A stretch of 64,000 nucleotides of DNA from Schistocerca nitens (lineage: Eukaryota; Arthropoda; Insecta; Orthoptera; Acrididae): positions 340,119,650 through 340,183,649 of the forward strand of contig NC_064619.1 in NCBI RefSeq assembly GCF_023898315.1, in the 5' to 3' direction. Positions 1 to 15,500 of the stretch are shown one piece after another. The position numbers and the translations under genes were made by a program. Position 1 is the first letter of the stretch, and the number at the start of each line of letters is the position of its first letter. The notes below the pieces were generated by a model, which saw nothing but the letters and a program-made list of their open reading frames with translations, was not told the origin of the DNA and did not search any database.

Positions 1-353
1 TTGCTTTTTAAGTGTCTCATCTTCTCTTTTGTATGTAAGGTACGATAAATGAAATAAACAAAGCAAAGAAAAATAATTTTTAGTGCCTGCTGGATAACAA
101 TTAAATGTTTACCATTGTATGTCCGTCCCATTTATACTCTGGTAGATCAGATTTTATTTTCCAGAAAGGAGAGTTCTCACAACATTTTCAAGACACTGAA
201 AAACAGCAGTAATAACTGTAGAATAACTTACATTCCACATTCTTGCCCTTGTCAGCATCTCAACCGTAATACTCAACGCCATTCACAGAAACTCAAAAAT
301 TAACACAGAAAGAAAAAGTAAGTAACGTACTAAGATTTGTATACAATAAGTTA

Positions 354-575
354 TTTATTAAAATACATATTTTACAGTATCTAACACTGTCGCAATTTTG
401 GTAAGAAATTTTACAAATTTAAAGTGACTGCATAAGAATCATTACTTTTTTGGTATTTCATTAGTTGAAGCATATATACAAATGATGATCCTGAAATAGC
501 TCTAAAATTTAATTTTGTAAATGCAGAGGTATAAATTTATGTAAAATATAAAATACCATTTAGCTTTGTCTGGGT
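354..575 (-). promoter_or_regulatory. PTPA 3' UTR with AATAAA at 354-359
   Basis: About 220 bases downstream of the stop, an AATAAA hexamer (read as tttatt on the plus strand) lies at 354-359 in AT-rich sequence, a reasonable cleavage/polyadenylation signal. No other host feature is visible in 1-353. Confidence 0.55.
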
Positions 576-731
576 TTAATTTTTGGGTGGTGGTGGGGCA
601 CGGAATGAGTCAGGTGGCCTAGGCCTCACAGATCCTACGCCTCTTTCAGAGAAATGGCTTAAGGGGGCTGCTTCAATGGACATTAATGAACCGAATAAAA
701 CATGTTGTACAACAGGAAACTTCTCCAGCAC
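576..731 (-). CDS. PTPA: PTPA exon 8 with stop
   Basis: Acceptor TTTTACAG precedes 731. The exon encodes [20 protein letters not shown], the end of the conserved domain, then about 30 further residues rich in Pro and Arg ([16 protein letters not shown]) and TAA at 576-578. Many PTPAs end soon after the FGSLLPI-like motif, so the tail is an extension typical of only some animal homologues. Confidence 0.95.
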   Translation of the reverse strand: MLEKFPVVQHVLFGSLMSIEAAPLSHFSERGVGSVRPRPPDSFRAPPPPKN

Positions 732-3349
732 CTGTAAAAGAAGAAGAGAGCCACATTAGGAATGGTATGTCTAACAGTGTACATTGCTTAAGAAATGGTT
801 ATGGCCACAAAGGGGTATAACAAATAAAATAATGTAAAATAAAATAAATACATCCAAAACCTGTAATATGCCAACAAGTAGAGAATACTTGAATAAGAAG
901 TAAGCAGAAAATACGAAAAATTGATTCTGTATCAACACAATAATTCTTTTTTTCATTACATAAGAGCATTTTATTAGTTACTACACTTACTTCTGCAATG
1001 TACATCCTGATCAGACCAGAATTTATTTTGGACCATGAGGGAACATCACTGATATTCCATAACTGGTTTGAATGCTCCGCAAATAACCCAGTTTTTACCT
1101 ATTTGACAATAATATCTGCATATACATAAAACTGATATGTCAGAATTTGGTACATTAATTTCCGTTGTTTTTCAAGTAAGAGTTTAAATTTCATATGTAA
1201 GTATAATTTCATACAAATCAGCAGAGTATTTATGGTGTAAAATACTCAGCATGTTGTGAGTATATAGTTTCTATCAAAACAATTATCTCTTGAAAACTTT
1301 CACAAAATAAATTATTTATTTCACACAGTATATTATTTACAAACCTGCAAGCAGACTGGTGCAACAAATGACTGAGGCATTAGATTGGTCATACAGCAAA
1401 GTCATTAGCAACAATATAATGTTCGAGTCATGAGACGGCAAGCACACACAGTAAAAGAAAAGACCACATAACACACAGTAAAAGAAAAGACCACATAACA
1501 CATACATTGACAGGCTCATGGGATACTATTTCGTAGATCACTCCCTTAAGTGGGAAGAACTTTGAGAAGTACATTCTGCACTTCAAGATATGATGCATGG
1601 TAACTGATGTCCTGGAAAAGGATATCATTTACATGTTCGAGACTTTCATGGCACTGTATGTTAAGGGGAGCATTTCTTTGTAGCTGGTTAGTGTCTCAGC
1701 AAAAAGTGTCAAGGGAATGAGAGGATATATTACTGGATATTTGTTTGTGAATCAGGTAATAAAAAATAAAGCACTTTTGTAAGTTAAGGCCTTGGAAGAT
1801 TTTCGTATTTCAACTTCCCACTTTTCTTCCTTATTTTGTTCTTGCTATGTGGCTTGGCTGTCCATCACTTTTTCTTCTCCAATCCAAACTTACACCTACT
1901 TAGCAATGAGAGAGGCTATGTGCTAGCTAAGGCATTGGACTCTCACTTGGGAGGAATGGAATTCAAAATTTAAATGATCAATTTCATTAACTATTCTTGT
2001 TCTATCCAACCCTGTACTCAATGATAATCACACTGACAAGAATGATTAAACCCTAATTTGCCATCTCAGCACTTTCTTACACCTGCTTAGCACACTGCAA
2101 TTGATATGTTACAACTAATCTTCCTTATATGATTGACTGCACTTGTAGTTCATAATGTAACTGGTTTTGTGAGATATGTGCTGGGACCAGAATAATGACA
2201 CTGCCACCTCTTCTACAGCTAGTATCTGATACATGAGCAGCAACAGATCTGCCAGATAAGATTGCCATTCTTTTCCACTTCTTATAAAAAGGGATTTCTT
2301 TTTATATATTAGTATTTTCTTACACTCAGTGGTATACGCGTTTAGTCCCAGATATTTTAGTTAGAGTGAAACATTTTCCCATTACAAAACAAATCACAGA
2401 TTTATCATAATCTAAGTCGCCTTTGAAATGTTACTCTATCATCAATCGAATACATACCTGATTAATAAATTTAATACACCCTAAAAATAAGTAATCATCA
2501 CAATAGGCCTCAACAACTTCATTTACTAAGAAAGATTTAGGCTCAATCTGTGAATGATCTGCAAAAAAGTAAAGAACATGAACTTAGATCAGTAAAGGAC
2601 AAGAACTGCATGTTTACATTTATCAAACTTCACTTATTGCTGTGCTAACACATGCAAGTTTCCTTTTCATAAACCCTATCGTAAAGAATAAACCTGGTAA
2701 CATGTGCAAAGAAATTTGTAAATTCATTGGGTAATGAAGATCACTTTGAAACAGAAATGTGAAATACATTATTGAAAGTTTATTTTCAAATCTATTGAAT
2801 AATTAAATTCCTCTTATTGCTCTATGGAAGATAAGTAATATTCAGTAAACAGTCTTGTAAAATGGCTATAAGTTTTCCTTTGAATATTACAGGATTAAAA
2901 ATCTTTGAAATGGTTAATTCTTGGCACTTACACAATAACTAGTCTAGATCACACATATTTGTTAATGCTTATCATGACATGTTTCAGTAACAGCAAAAAC
3001 AATACGTAAATAGCAATCTTGACAACAATCACCTTGAGCCTGACACAGCTTTCTTACAAGGTAACTATCATAGAATGAAGAGATGTTGTGAAACTTCTTA
3101 AGATATATTAAGTTAAAAAGACAGTTGAATATATTAATACTAAATGACTAAAAGCCAAATGAGTATATAGACTGAAGCATGGCACCCAATGCTGGCATTC
3201 AATTTAGAGAGCACAATGCTGAATGTAAACTTCAAAAGTACGATAGCTGCTCCATGCATCTACAGCAAATGTCAAGAATCAGATATTTTAATAATTGTCA
3301 TTTGTGTGGATGACATGTCAATTTTCAGTAGCTTACTCGCGCACGCGCG

Positions 3350-3421
<72 letters not shown>

Positions 3422-6400
3422 AACAAACAAACAAACAAACAACAACAACAACAACAACACACAATAACACACACACACAATATTTGTGACTAGACCAGAC
3501 ACACCACAAACAGTAAATTCTCAACGTATTCAACATGAAAAACTGTAACCTAAAATTCCTACAATGCTTCCCCCACCTCTCGAAGCAGTATTCCACTGCC
3601 CATCCAATCTACACAATATCATAGTCCAACCTTATACCATATCCACTCCCAACCCCTTGCCACAAGGGTCGTATCTCTCTGGATAACCCAGGTGCAAGAA
3701 CTGTCCAATACAGCCACCCAGTACATCTTACTCCAGCCACGTCACAGGCTTATCCTACCCAACCAGAGGCAGGGCCATCTGTGAAAGCAGCCATGTCATA
3801 TACAAGCTCGACTGTAATTTCTGCAAAGCATTTTATATGGACATGATTACCAACCAGCTGTTCATCCAAACGAATGGCCACCAGCAAACTGTGGCCAAGA
3901 GCAGAGTTGATCACCCAGTGGTGGAACACATTGCTGAGTGCACATTGCTCTATTTTAATCGTTGCTTCACATCCCTTACATTTAGATCCTTCCTCTAATT
4001 TAAGCTTCTCTCAGATGTATAGATGGGAATTGTCCTTGCAACACACCCTTTGATTCCATAATACTCTTTGTCCCAACCGACACTAGCCCCTTGTCCCAAA
4101 ACCCATACCCTTCCCTGGACAGTAACTTCATTCATCCTGCACCAGCACCTACACCTTCCCAGCAGTCCCCTATCCCCAACCCACCTTCCCAGCAGTCAAT
4201 CACCCTTTCGGAAACCACACTTCCATTCCCAGTCTCCTTTCTGTCCTTACCCACTCCTCCTGACACAACCCGTCAAATCCAGACAAACAGCAAGTATGCA
4301 GAGGCAGAACAATGTAGTCAGGTGGCACAATGTAGCTCTAAATGTTTATGTATATGCTGTTGAAAGGGATTCGTCTGAAGGCTAGCGAAGTTCACAATCT
4401 TGTTTATGTCCTGATAAATCAACGACTCTAATATTTTGTTTTATTGTTATTTTATTCCTTAAATTATTTATAAAAATACATATTTCTGGTAGTAATTAGA
4501 AAATGCTGTTTCCCTGTGAGGTACAGCATCCAAATATTGCAAAACCTATATCAATTTACATAATTTTGTCTGTTGCAAATAACTGATTTACAGATTCAGA
4601 ATCAAAATCCAGTATGCAATATATGTTTATCCAAACCCTTAAATATTCAGGGATAGTCACTGACCTCAGCTACATAATGTTCATATTATTTCTGGTGCAC
4701 TTAAAGAGGCTGTGTGAGAATAGGCAAGTTGCATCTATGTAGATACAGAATACTACACAAACAAAACTGATGAGATGGTGGCCAATTATTCTTTTGGTAT
4801 TCTCGTCTGGTGAAACGTACAACTATCTCCTCACACTAACTAGGAAAATAGGCCAGAAAAATCACACTCTTACCCTGTCTGACAGTGCAAAAAGGATCAT
4901 CATTAGCAAAAAGCTAGTGTAAATAGTGCCACCAAAGCATCTGTTAAGAGAGTGTGGACCTGATGTCAGAGCTGTCCAGATCTACCTGCTGTGCAGACAG
5001 TTTACACCAGATATCACAGACATCAGGACACTAACAGAGCATTCACAAGACACCACTAACCCTTCTCGCACCTGATAAGTTGTCACAGAGGACACTCATG
5101 GGTTACCTCTACCAAGCTGTTTTGCTGTCAATGTTTATCTTTTACAATTATACAAAGAATTAGGGAGTCCACAGACAACTTGCAAGGTTACTGCCACACA
5201 GTCTGCTCAGGGGCTTCAAAATGTTTACAGTTTCACTTAACATCCAGTGTTCTGTCAGACGCATTTTAATAAATTGGGGGTCTGGCATCTTCTCCCACAG
5301 CAACTACATATGACAGATAAACTGGAACATGCATTATACAAACTAGTAAGAGATTGGTAAATGAATAATGTGAGGGATGATTACTCATCTGACAAAAAAT
5401 TACACTTTTTGCATAGCACCAGAGAGACAACATATTTCATTTCTTAACAATTGTGACACTGCATATAAAATTACTATCATTCCACTTGGGACCTGTGAAA
5501 GGTACATCAGCTTATTTATTTTAGTTGTAAATATTTGTCATGTATTATTGTTTTTCTGACATGTTCTACATCCTGGAGGACCTCCCCACTACGGATCAAT
5601 TGGAATGAAAGTAAATCTAATCTAATCTAAACACGAAAAATGCAATGAACATTTAATCCTACTTGACGATCCAGTACAATGATGTTTGTTAACTAGAAGA
5701 AAAGATATGGCCTGTATATTAATGAAGAATTGTATTTTTCACGTTGTAACAAAACACTCAGCAGACTGCTCTGATAACTGATTAAATACACACGCATAAA
5801 TTTCCTATCATAAACTAGAAATTTATTTAAAGTGTTGCACAACAATTTAAACTTCAAAATGCCTGTTATTCATTCTGTAAGTTTCTACAAGAGGACATTA
5901 CAGCATAAAGAAACTGGAGGTGGATTGGGAGCTGTGGCCAAAAGCACAATCTAAAAGATAGAAAAATCAAGTAATACACTACAATTCTCTTCAGATGCTT
6001 ACCTATAAGCTGAGAACTTCCCCAAATAAAAGGGACAAACTGATAATCATCTAAACTCCACACACCATGGCTTCCTGCAGGTTCCATTCTGTACGTCAGC
6101 TGAAGTTTGCGGACCAAAGTTAAGTACCTGCAAGTCATTAATTTTTATAATATATAGTCATAAAGAGGGATGTGGAAACTGAAAGAAACAGATCATTGGT
6201 AAAAAATCTACCTATTAAAAACACAAGTAACAACTGCCACAGTGTCAGTTTCAACAAAGGCTCCAATCTTGAACAAGCAACATAGCAACATAAGAAATGC
6301 CATTTCATGACCTGTACCGTAATCAATTCGAGTTGAATTTCCAAAGCCTTCAACTAAATACACCACAATTTCAGGAATAGCTCGGTGGAACTTGGGTTGT

Positions 6401-6493
6401 AAGGCTGCCTGCAGCAGGTGTTCTGCTTTCTAAAAGCAACAGAAAAGTAATTCACTTATTATTCACTAAAATCTTAAAAGAGTATATATCATA

Positions 6494-6539
<46 letters not shown>

Positions 6540-9500
6540 AAATTATAAAGGGCAAAATCACAGAAAAATGTCAAATTTTAACATTTGTTCATTAGAAGCT
6601 TTAAGTGAAGCATAATCAAGAAATGGGAGCATATTTCCTTAAAAAGCTTTATGGGTTTATGGACCAAGGTAAATCATAAGGTATTTTGCATAAAAGACTC
6701 CAAAATAATTACAAAAATTTTTGAAATCAAGGGCACACTTATCTTAAAAAATGCTGGGGGCAGGGAGGAAAATCAGAAAATAAGCATTCGACTGTATTCT
6801 GAGCAGAAAACGTACACCACATTATTATAAATGAAATTAAATGAAATGTCGTGTGGCGAGAGCCTCACGGTGGGTAGACCGGTCTTTTTAGTTGACGCCA
6901 CTTTGGCGACGATGGGGATGATATGATGATAAAGACAACACAACACCAAATCCTGAGCAGAGAAAATGTCCGACCCAGCTAGGAATCGAACCCAGGCGCC
7001 TTTGCACAGCATTCCACTGTGTTGGTCACTGAGCTATTGAGGTGGACACCATATTATTATGAGGTGGTTGGTGAAACTATTCATGAAACTGTTTCATTTG
7101 TTGTAATTAATCATGCCTTCTGTGCCACATTGCTAGGTCTCTAGAATGTACTGCAGTGGCTCTACAGGCGTGTCAAAGCTGTTGTAAGGAAGCAGCACCA
7201 CTGTATTATTCATGTCTCACTGTAAGTGCACCACCTTCATTCACGACTGACTGTTACACTGCCGCCGGCCGAAGTGGCCGTGCGGTTAAAGGCGCTGCAG
7301 TCTGGAACCGCAAGACCGCTACGGTCGCAGGTTCGAGTCCTGCCTCGGGCATGGATGTTTGTGATGTCCTTAGGTTAGTTAGGTTTAACTAGTTCTAAGT
7401 TCTAGGGGACTAATGACCTCAGCAGTTGAGTCCCATAGTGCTCAGAGCCATTTGAGCCATTTTGTTACACTGCCATTGTAATTGTTAGTAGCATCTCACG
7501 CTCTTTACGAGGTAGTTCAAGAACTTCACTAGCAACAAATCCTAATACTGAGAAATCCTGTACAGAAGTCTCTACAAGTCCTTGGTGGTAGTTGATGTCT
7601 ATGCAACATATCCCAGATATACATTATGTGATCAAAAGTATGCGGACACCTGACTGAAAATGACTTACAAATTCATGGCACCCTCAATTGGTACTGCTGG
7701 AATTCAATATGGTGCTGGCCAACCCTTAGCCTTGATGACAGCTTCCACTCTGACAGGCATATGTTCAATCAGATGCTGGAAAGTTTTTTGAGGAATGGTA
7801 GCCCATTCTTCGTGGAGTGCTGCACTGAGGAGCGATACTGATGTCGGTCAGTGAGGCCTGGCATGAAGTCCATTACAGGGATGTTAGTGTAGTGTAACCA
7901 CTCTACGCACGCCATGCTTTATGAACAGGTCCTCAATCGTGTTGAAATATGCAATCGCCACCCCAAATTGCTCTTCAACAGTGGGAAGCAAGAATGTGTT
8001 TAAAACATCAATGTTGGCCTGTGCTGTGACAGTGCCACGCAAATCAACAAGGGCTGCAAGTCCCCTCCATGAAAAACACGACCACACCGTAACACCACCG
8101 CCTTCAAATTTTACTGTTGGCGCTACACATGCAGATGACGTTAACCGGGAATTTGCCATACCCATACCCACTATCGGATCACATCTCGGCCTGTATCGCC
8201 TCTATTATTAACTTTAGCCAAAATGGAGTTCTAAAAAACAAACGCATTGATATTGTCCTTTGCTATACAAGCACCAATTAAGAACTAGTGCCCAGTGGAT
8301 ATATAGACAACAAAAATTGCACAAATAAATTACTGACAGACATCCAAAAAATACCATTAAACCATACATATTCAAAAGCAGTCAGCCAATCCTTCTCAAT
8401 AAAAACAATCCTTCACATACATGGAACAGGAATTACTGCCGCAGTTCCAAGATCCTGGTGAAACACTGAACAACACTGTCCTGTCTGCAAGCATTACTGT
8501 CAGCGAGTTTCCTTCATTTCTTTAAACTCAATTTCTTTGTAAGAAGTATTGTGTGGCACAACTGTACAGTAATGAAGACAAGTATCAACAAAACCAAGAT
8601 ATTCATAAAGGAAATATTTTCATGCTAAAGCAGGGATTCTGACAAAGACTCAAACCCTGCCAAAAAAGGTCACTTGCTCTATATAAAAAAAATTAACCAT
8701 TGTGTTGGAATTGTTTAATGCCTTAAAACTCTTTGAATATCCTGCAAACCTTATGATAAGCTAAGAAAACAACCAAATAAATATTTGAAAAAGAAATAGA
8801 TGTGATGCAGTCGAGGGTTTATAAAAATAAGTATAGATAGGAACCTGTAATTCTTCCTGTGATGGGAGGAAAGAAAAAGACTAGAAGAAATCTAATATTA
8901 TAGCGATTCTGCGTATGAAAGAATTTCACATGTGAAATTATATTAGCCAGACCGATTGTAACAAAATCACTCATTTATTAGCTACGACTTTTAAAGTTAG
9001 ACAGTAGCCTTTGTACATGTAACAGTTTCAACTGATTTCTTTCTCCATTCTAATTAGCAGTTTTCTATTTTAAGTGAGAAGCAATAGATCCTTACTTCTT
9101 GAAGTCTTGCAAACCAAGTTCTGAATGCTTTGTTGCCAAATCTCTGAGCTTGCGCCTGTGGTGGAATTTCATCTATCCATTTATCCAACGTATCCAGTAA
9201 ATCTAATATACCACATATTGTATCAGACTTTGAACTCTCACAGGAGAGAGCTTTACCCCTGACAGCATCGTTTAGTGTTTTTATAAAGCCAAGGTACTCC
9301 TGAAACGAAAAAGAAAGAAAAGAACACGATCAGAACACTGTCATTAGATATATTGTGTAATTTTTATTTCAAGAATGTGAAACTAACATACAAGGAGAAT
9401 TGAACAATTGTGGGTTTTGGATTTTGATGAAATTTTTCATTGAGGCTCTTCATTGGGGGAAGTGCTATTTTGGCTTTTAGCTCACCACCTCATAGTTTTT

Positions 9501-12500
9501 ATGAAAAGTTATACAGAAGTTTTCTATGCCAGTGACGCATTAATGACTATACTCAGTAGGTAATGTGGTACAGTGGGTGATTGGTAACTCCACCATACTG
9601 CAGATATACAGGGTTATTATAAATGATTTAAGTTATTTCACAGATTTGCTGTAGTTATATTATTTGACATATTGCCAAAGTGCTTTGCCCACACATAGAA
9701 AAACTGAAAAATATTTTCATGTATTACAAGTGTTCTATATGGTGCGCCCTACAATCCAGCTAATGTGAAGTCGATAATGAAGTTCTTTCCACATTCAGTG
9801 CAGCATGTCCTTATCAATACTTTCAAAAGCACTGCTGACATTAGCTCATAGTTTGTTAAGTTTATTAGTAAAGGAGGCATGAACAATGAATCTTTCTCAT
9901 AACCCCACAGAACACAATCACATGCAGTTAGATTGGGAGAGTGGAGACCATTACATGAATTGCTGACCATCAACCTGACTGTTCTATAGGTTTCTCAATT
10001 TCCTGTTTAAGAATTCATAAACATTATGATGAAAGAGGAATGAAGCACCATCCAGGTGGCATAAGCTGATTTTCCAGCATGGCCAAATACTGATGTCCTG
10101 TAATAGTCTTTTTGCTGAAGAAAAAGGGACGATAAACTTTAAACCACAAGGCTGTACAGAAGACATTAACTTTTGGTGAATGTCAAATGTGCTGCATGAT
10201 AGCAAGGAGAGTCCATGTCCAGCAAATTTCTTCTTAGTGCCTGTTCATTGTACCACTCAAAAAAAAAAAAAAAAAAAGCGTTGCTCCATCACTGAAGTTG
10301 AGTTTCCCACATGAACAATCCTCTTACATAAGCTGTTCCAACTGTGCTGAAAATTCAAAGGATCTTATTTTGTCGTTGGGAGTCAGGGCTTGTAGCAATT
10401 GCAAATGGTAGGGCTTCAGCTAACGTCATTTCCTTAAAATCTTCTGAACGATCTGTTGTGGTATGTTCAGCTCTCTACTTGCTCTGTTCATTGATTTCTG
10501 TGGGCTTCGTGCAAAACTGTCCCGTGTGCAATCAACCGTTTCTTCATTCACTGCCAGCCAACCTGTTGATTTCCCCTTGTGGAGGCATCATGAAGCTTTA
10601 AACTGTTCATACCATTGCCAATTTGAGTTGGTAGTTGGTGGATCTTGGTGAACTTTGTTCCGAAATGTCACTGCACTGTTAGGGCAGACTGGCAATTAAA
10701 GCACAACATATGCTTTCTCGCCATCTGTCACCATTTTGCCTAACTGCTCACTGCTGCACTCTCATGGCATAACTCAGACGTGTGGCAGCAACAATACAAA
10801 ATTTTTTGAGTTGTCCTATATGAGCGATGAGTTTTGTGACAATATGTTAATTAATGTACCTACAGTGAATTTTTGAAATTGCTTCAAACATTTATAATAA
10901 CAGTGTACAGTTACAAATTACAGTCCCCATCCTAATTTTGATGACACTTATTTCCTAATTAAAAATATATCTGATCATATATAAGGAAAAAAAAAAACAA
11001 GTACAAATCTGGTGTATGTAATCTTCAACAGTGACCAGTCAAGCCAGATTGACAATTGCTAATAGTCATTAAGACTTGAACAAACAAATAAAACTTATAT
11101 GTTGGTTACCTAAAACACTATGAAGTGTCTAGCTAAAAGCCACAATACAAGGCATCTTTCTAGTCCTCTACGAACTTTTGTATAAAATTTAATATTAACA
11201 GAGATTTTAGTTTGATAAATCCTCATATCATCAGTCATGCATGTAAGCCACTCATTGAATTGCAGAAGGTGTTCTCAGCTGAAAAAAACAATGTACAAAA
11301 TATTTATACAACTACTTCTTACAGTTTTCACACTGGATATAGACAAATCATGGAAGTCAGCAGAGAACTGCTGGCCCTTTCAATTCTGAGACCTTCTGAT
11401 GTTTTTACTGCAGACCAAACATTCCAATATACAGGGTGATTCAAAAGTCATATCCCATAACGACAAAGTCTACATTGGTGATTCAATAATCTTGGCCCAT
11501 AGGACAAAGTCACAATTAGTGGAGATAGCAAAAATACAAAGAAATGAATTCATGCTACAGATGTGCATTAATCATACAAACAAAACGTTACAGCATCAGT
11601 TCACTGACGAACTGAAACTTGACAGCACAATACATCCGCCATCCCCGGACACTTGTTCACACATACCTCTAAGGCAGAAGGTGACTGCATCATGCAGACA
11701 ACACATCCAAACACTGGTGATTTAATCATTCTGTGAATAGCCTTATACTGATTTGGATGTCAACTGTGGTATTCTGCTGCTCCTTCCCACTGACTCACGC
11801 ATAACACATAGATGAGAACCATTTCCACTTTCTTCTGAGGTGTGTACATTGCTGTACAAGCAAGTACGTGACTACACTGCAGAACAGCAGCATGCTATAC
11901 AACTTCTTCCAAATGCAAATTCACTTATGTGTTTACTGTTATTGTACTTTTTGTGCGTACAATTGGTGTATACATGTACATTTTCTCTCTTGCACTACTT
12001 GTTACAATGGTAGCCTCGACAATTGCAAAGGCGGATATGATATTCTGCTATGATTTACGAAATAGACGTTAGCCTGTAAGCCCATTTCCTCTACCCTGAA
12101 AAATATCCACAGCACAGAGTGCCCCCTGAAAAGCTGTTTCTTTCTAAACTGGGGGGGGGGGGGGGGTGTACCTAATGAACAATTGCTGTACACATACCAT
12201 CTATTGCGCATTTAGGCCCTAAGGATGCAAGATCATCATGGTGGATGGCGAGTCTGTCAATGGCTATTGCAGAAACGTGCCGCAGATCCACTATTCACAC
12301 CCAAGGTTTTATTTACGGTGAGGCAGGGTTTACAAGAGATGTGAATTTCCATAACCAGCATGTATGAGCAGATGTAAATCCCAAGCAATTCGCGAAAGAG
12401 TGCATCAACATCGATTCTCAATCAACGTATGGACAGGTGTACTTGGCAGTATATTAATGGGGCCATATGTGCTACCACGAAGGTCAACTGGGGTGCATTA

Positions 12501-15500
12501 TCTGGAGTTTCTCATTAACGTATTGCCGACCTTGCAGGAGGCTGTGCCATGGCAGCAATGAATACAAATGTGGTTCATGCATGACGGTTCATCAGCACAC
12601 TTTCATCACAATGTGTGTTAACATCTAATGCAGATATTTCAGGACACCGGATTGGTCGGGGGGGGGGGGGGGGGGGGGGGGTTGTGCACACCTCTACCTG
12701 CTCACCTGCTCATTTGTCAGACCTCACTCCCCTAGACTTCTGGTTATGGGTACACTTGAAGGAATTGGTCTACACCACAACAATCAAAAATGTGTGGACA
12801 CTGCAGGATCAACCCAGTGAACTTCAAAGGCTGTATCACTCCTTGCACCAAATGGCAGAGGGTGTATTGTCACGAATGGACACCACACTGAACACCTCCT
12901 GTAAAAAGTTGTTTATTGCAAAAAGTATGCACTTTTGGACCCATGTTTATTGGACACGAGTAATAAAAGTTCCCAAGGCATTCAACACTTTCTTTTTAAC
13001 ACCCTGTACATGCTTCCACACAAGCCATTATTTCTCTTATCTTGTCGTCACTGTCTTTACACTATAACTGTGTTGTTGTCAGTAGGACTGTTATGCTGTC
13101 TGTCATAAATGCCAGTTCTCCAAGCTCTCTCAATAATGTCTTGTGAACAGAATATCTTCTTTCCTCCATGGCTGCCCATCTGAGTTCACAGAGCAGTTCC
13201 ATACCAGACCTACTCAGATGCTCATCAAACCTAATGGTAAATAATCTAGCAGCACCCTTCTGAATTGCACCAATATCTTCTTTTAATCCAACCAACTGGG
13301 GAGCAAAAACACACTAACAGTATTCAAGAATAGGTCAGACGAGCATTTTGTGTGTGTTTACTTTATCTATGAGCTGTGTATTTCCTACAGTTCTCCCAAC
13401 AAGCTGGTGTCAACCATTTACCTTACCTAGAACTGAGCTTACATGCTCATTCCATTTCATGTTATTTTGCAACATTATGCCTAGATTTCCTGGAATGAGT
13501 TACTAGAAAATTATCAACAGGCCAGTGGCAGCCCACTGAGATATTTGTTTCACTGGCAAACAAAATGATTAAACTCCTTAAGAAGCTTCCAACCTGCTGA
13601 CAGAATCACTATTGCAATGTTGGCCTGTGTTAAATAATGTGTATATATAAATAAGTTCAAAGGAAAAGAAGCAAGGAAGAGAGATTACGAATTTACGTCC
13701 CTTAAATGCGTTCACTAGAGACTGAGCACAAACTCTGAGGAAAGAAACTGAGTTTGTTCTTTTTCAAAAGGGCATTACAGAAGTGTCGGATCCCACTCAT
13801 CTGCTTTGACCTATTAATTCGTCAATATGGTGGAAATGCCTACTTCTAGCATACACAAATTGGTGACAGTGACATCACTACATACACATGCCAACAAATG
13901 CAAACAAAAATAAAAATGATGCAAGAGCGTCTGACCCCAAAATAAAATTAAACTAACAGGACAACTATGGGAAATACAGAGTTTTGGTGGGGACAAGCTA
14001 ACCATAAACCATACAGCTAACAATAAAAATACACTGCATCATCCGAAAACAAATACGATAAAAAAAATTTCAACTAACGACATACCACTACATTACACTT
14101 CTTACACTTCACTCAACCTATACAGCAAAATGAAGCCCACAATACCAAAAAACGAACACCTAGAACCCCAAAAAGTGGAAATGGATACTTCCCTTGACAT
14201 ATATATATATATAGCTCAACCGCAGCTACCAATACCAAAAAGCCAATGCCTAGAACTCCAAAAACATGGAATCTGACTTTTCCCTCGACCTACATAGCTC
14301 AAACGCAGCTCTCAATACCAAAAATACCAACATCTACAATTCTGAAAAGTGGAATTGGACATTTCTCGTTACCTATATAAATCAAATGCAGCTGTTGATA
14401 CCCACTAGCGAACCACAAACCAAAGAACCAAAAACTTCAAACACCCATCTAACTCACAAAACAGCATGAATCCAAAACCCCAACAATTCAAAAACCCAAA
14501 TACCCTCACATTCAATAGATCAATTAAAACACAAGCGAAATACTGTAAATATACAACAAACAAACATCACAATTACTACAGAATAAAACCAAAACAAAAA
14601 TTACTTATCAACAACAGCCTCCAACATTATCACCTATGCTGGCCACCTCAAGCACGCCCGTGCCCATAAGGAAGGTAAGCAAACTGGTCCTCTCCAATAT
14701 AATCTCTAAATACCCCCCCCCCCAAACCATAAAATGCCCCATTAACACCACAAACAGTACTCACAAGCTTACCCCCCAACAAACAAACAAAATTGCAGAC
14801 GCACGTGTGCAACACCCCCCCTCCCCCCCCCCACACACACACACACTCACCTTCCCCATGGCCCTCAAAAACGTATGAAAAATGCAAAAATTCTCAGGGA
14901 CGCTCTTCCACCAGTGACACTTACCTAAATGAGATAGCAGGTTACCCCCTCCCTACAACTGATTTAATTGCCCCCCAAAACCACTCTATGGTATTAGTAC
15001 AAGCCCCAGCACTATAATCCTTAAACTGAATACTATGGTTAACTACTAAATATCAATAACCCCTCTTCTCCAAACCCCCATACATCGAAAATGCATCAGA
15101 CATTACAGTACAACCCTCCTTTATACATTTCCCGATCGATCCCACTAGTTTCCTCTTACTACGACCCTGCAGAACCCTACAAACACAATCAGCAAACTAT
15201 CCCCCAAAATAACAGCCCCCTCCCTATACCCACAAACTAAACTGAGGACTGCCCCCTCCTCACACCAAACTGTGACCCATCAATTTCAACAACAATCCCT
15301 GGCCCACGTAACTTCCCATTGCACTTCACATACTCCAAATACACTTCATAACAAAAAGAAAACCAATCTAAAACAGTTCTCACACTCACACCAGTCTCAC
15401 ACACATGAAAACTTATATGTAAGCAAGCCAATCTCCATTATGGCCAACATAGATTTCTCGAAACAGGTACCATGCCTTATCAAATGCCAGATACTTTTGC

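Larger units (their letters stand above)
732..2457 (-). other. PTPA introns 6-7, mostly unassigned
   Basis: These are intronic stretches either side of exon 7. Apart from the SINE scrap at about 1906 and a short direct duplication near 1446-1500 (agtaaaagaaaagaccacataacacac occurs twice), I see only AT-rich unassigned sequence. Confidence 0.6.

Noticed and set aside
3189-3596. Open frames of Thr-His or Cys-Val repeats
   Set aside because: They are translations of the CA/TG microsatellite on both strands and have no protein support.
7264-7340. Genuine tRNA genes at the A/B-box regions (also 36217, 38431, 41349, 59532, 53236)
   Set aside because: The cloverleaf cannot be closed properly, each is joined to a SINE body and tail, and most have target duplications.
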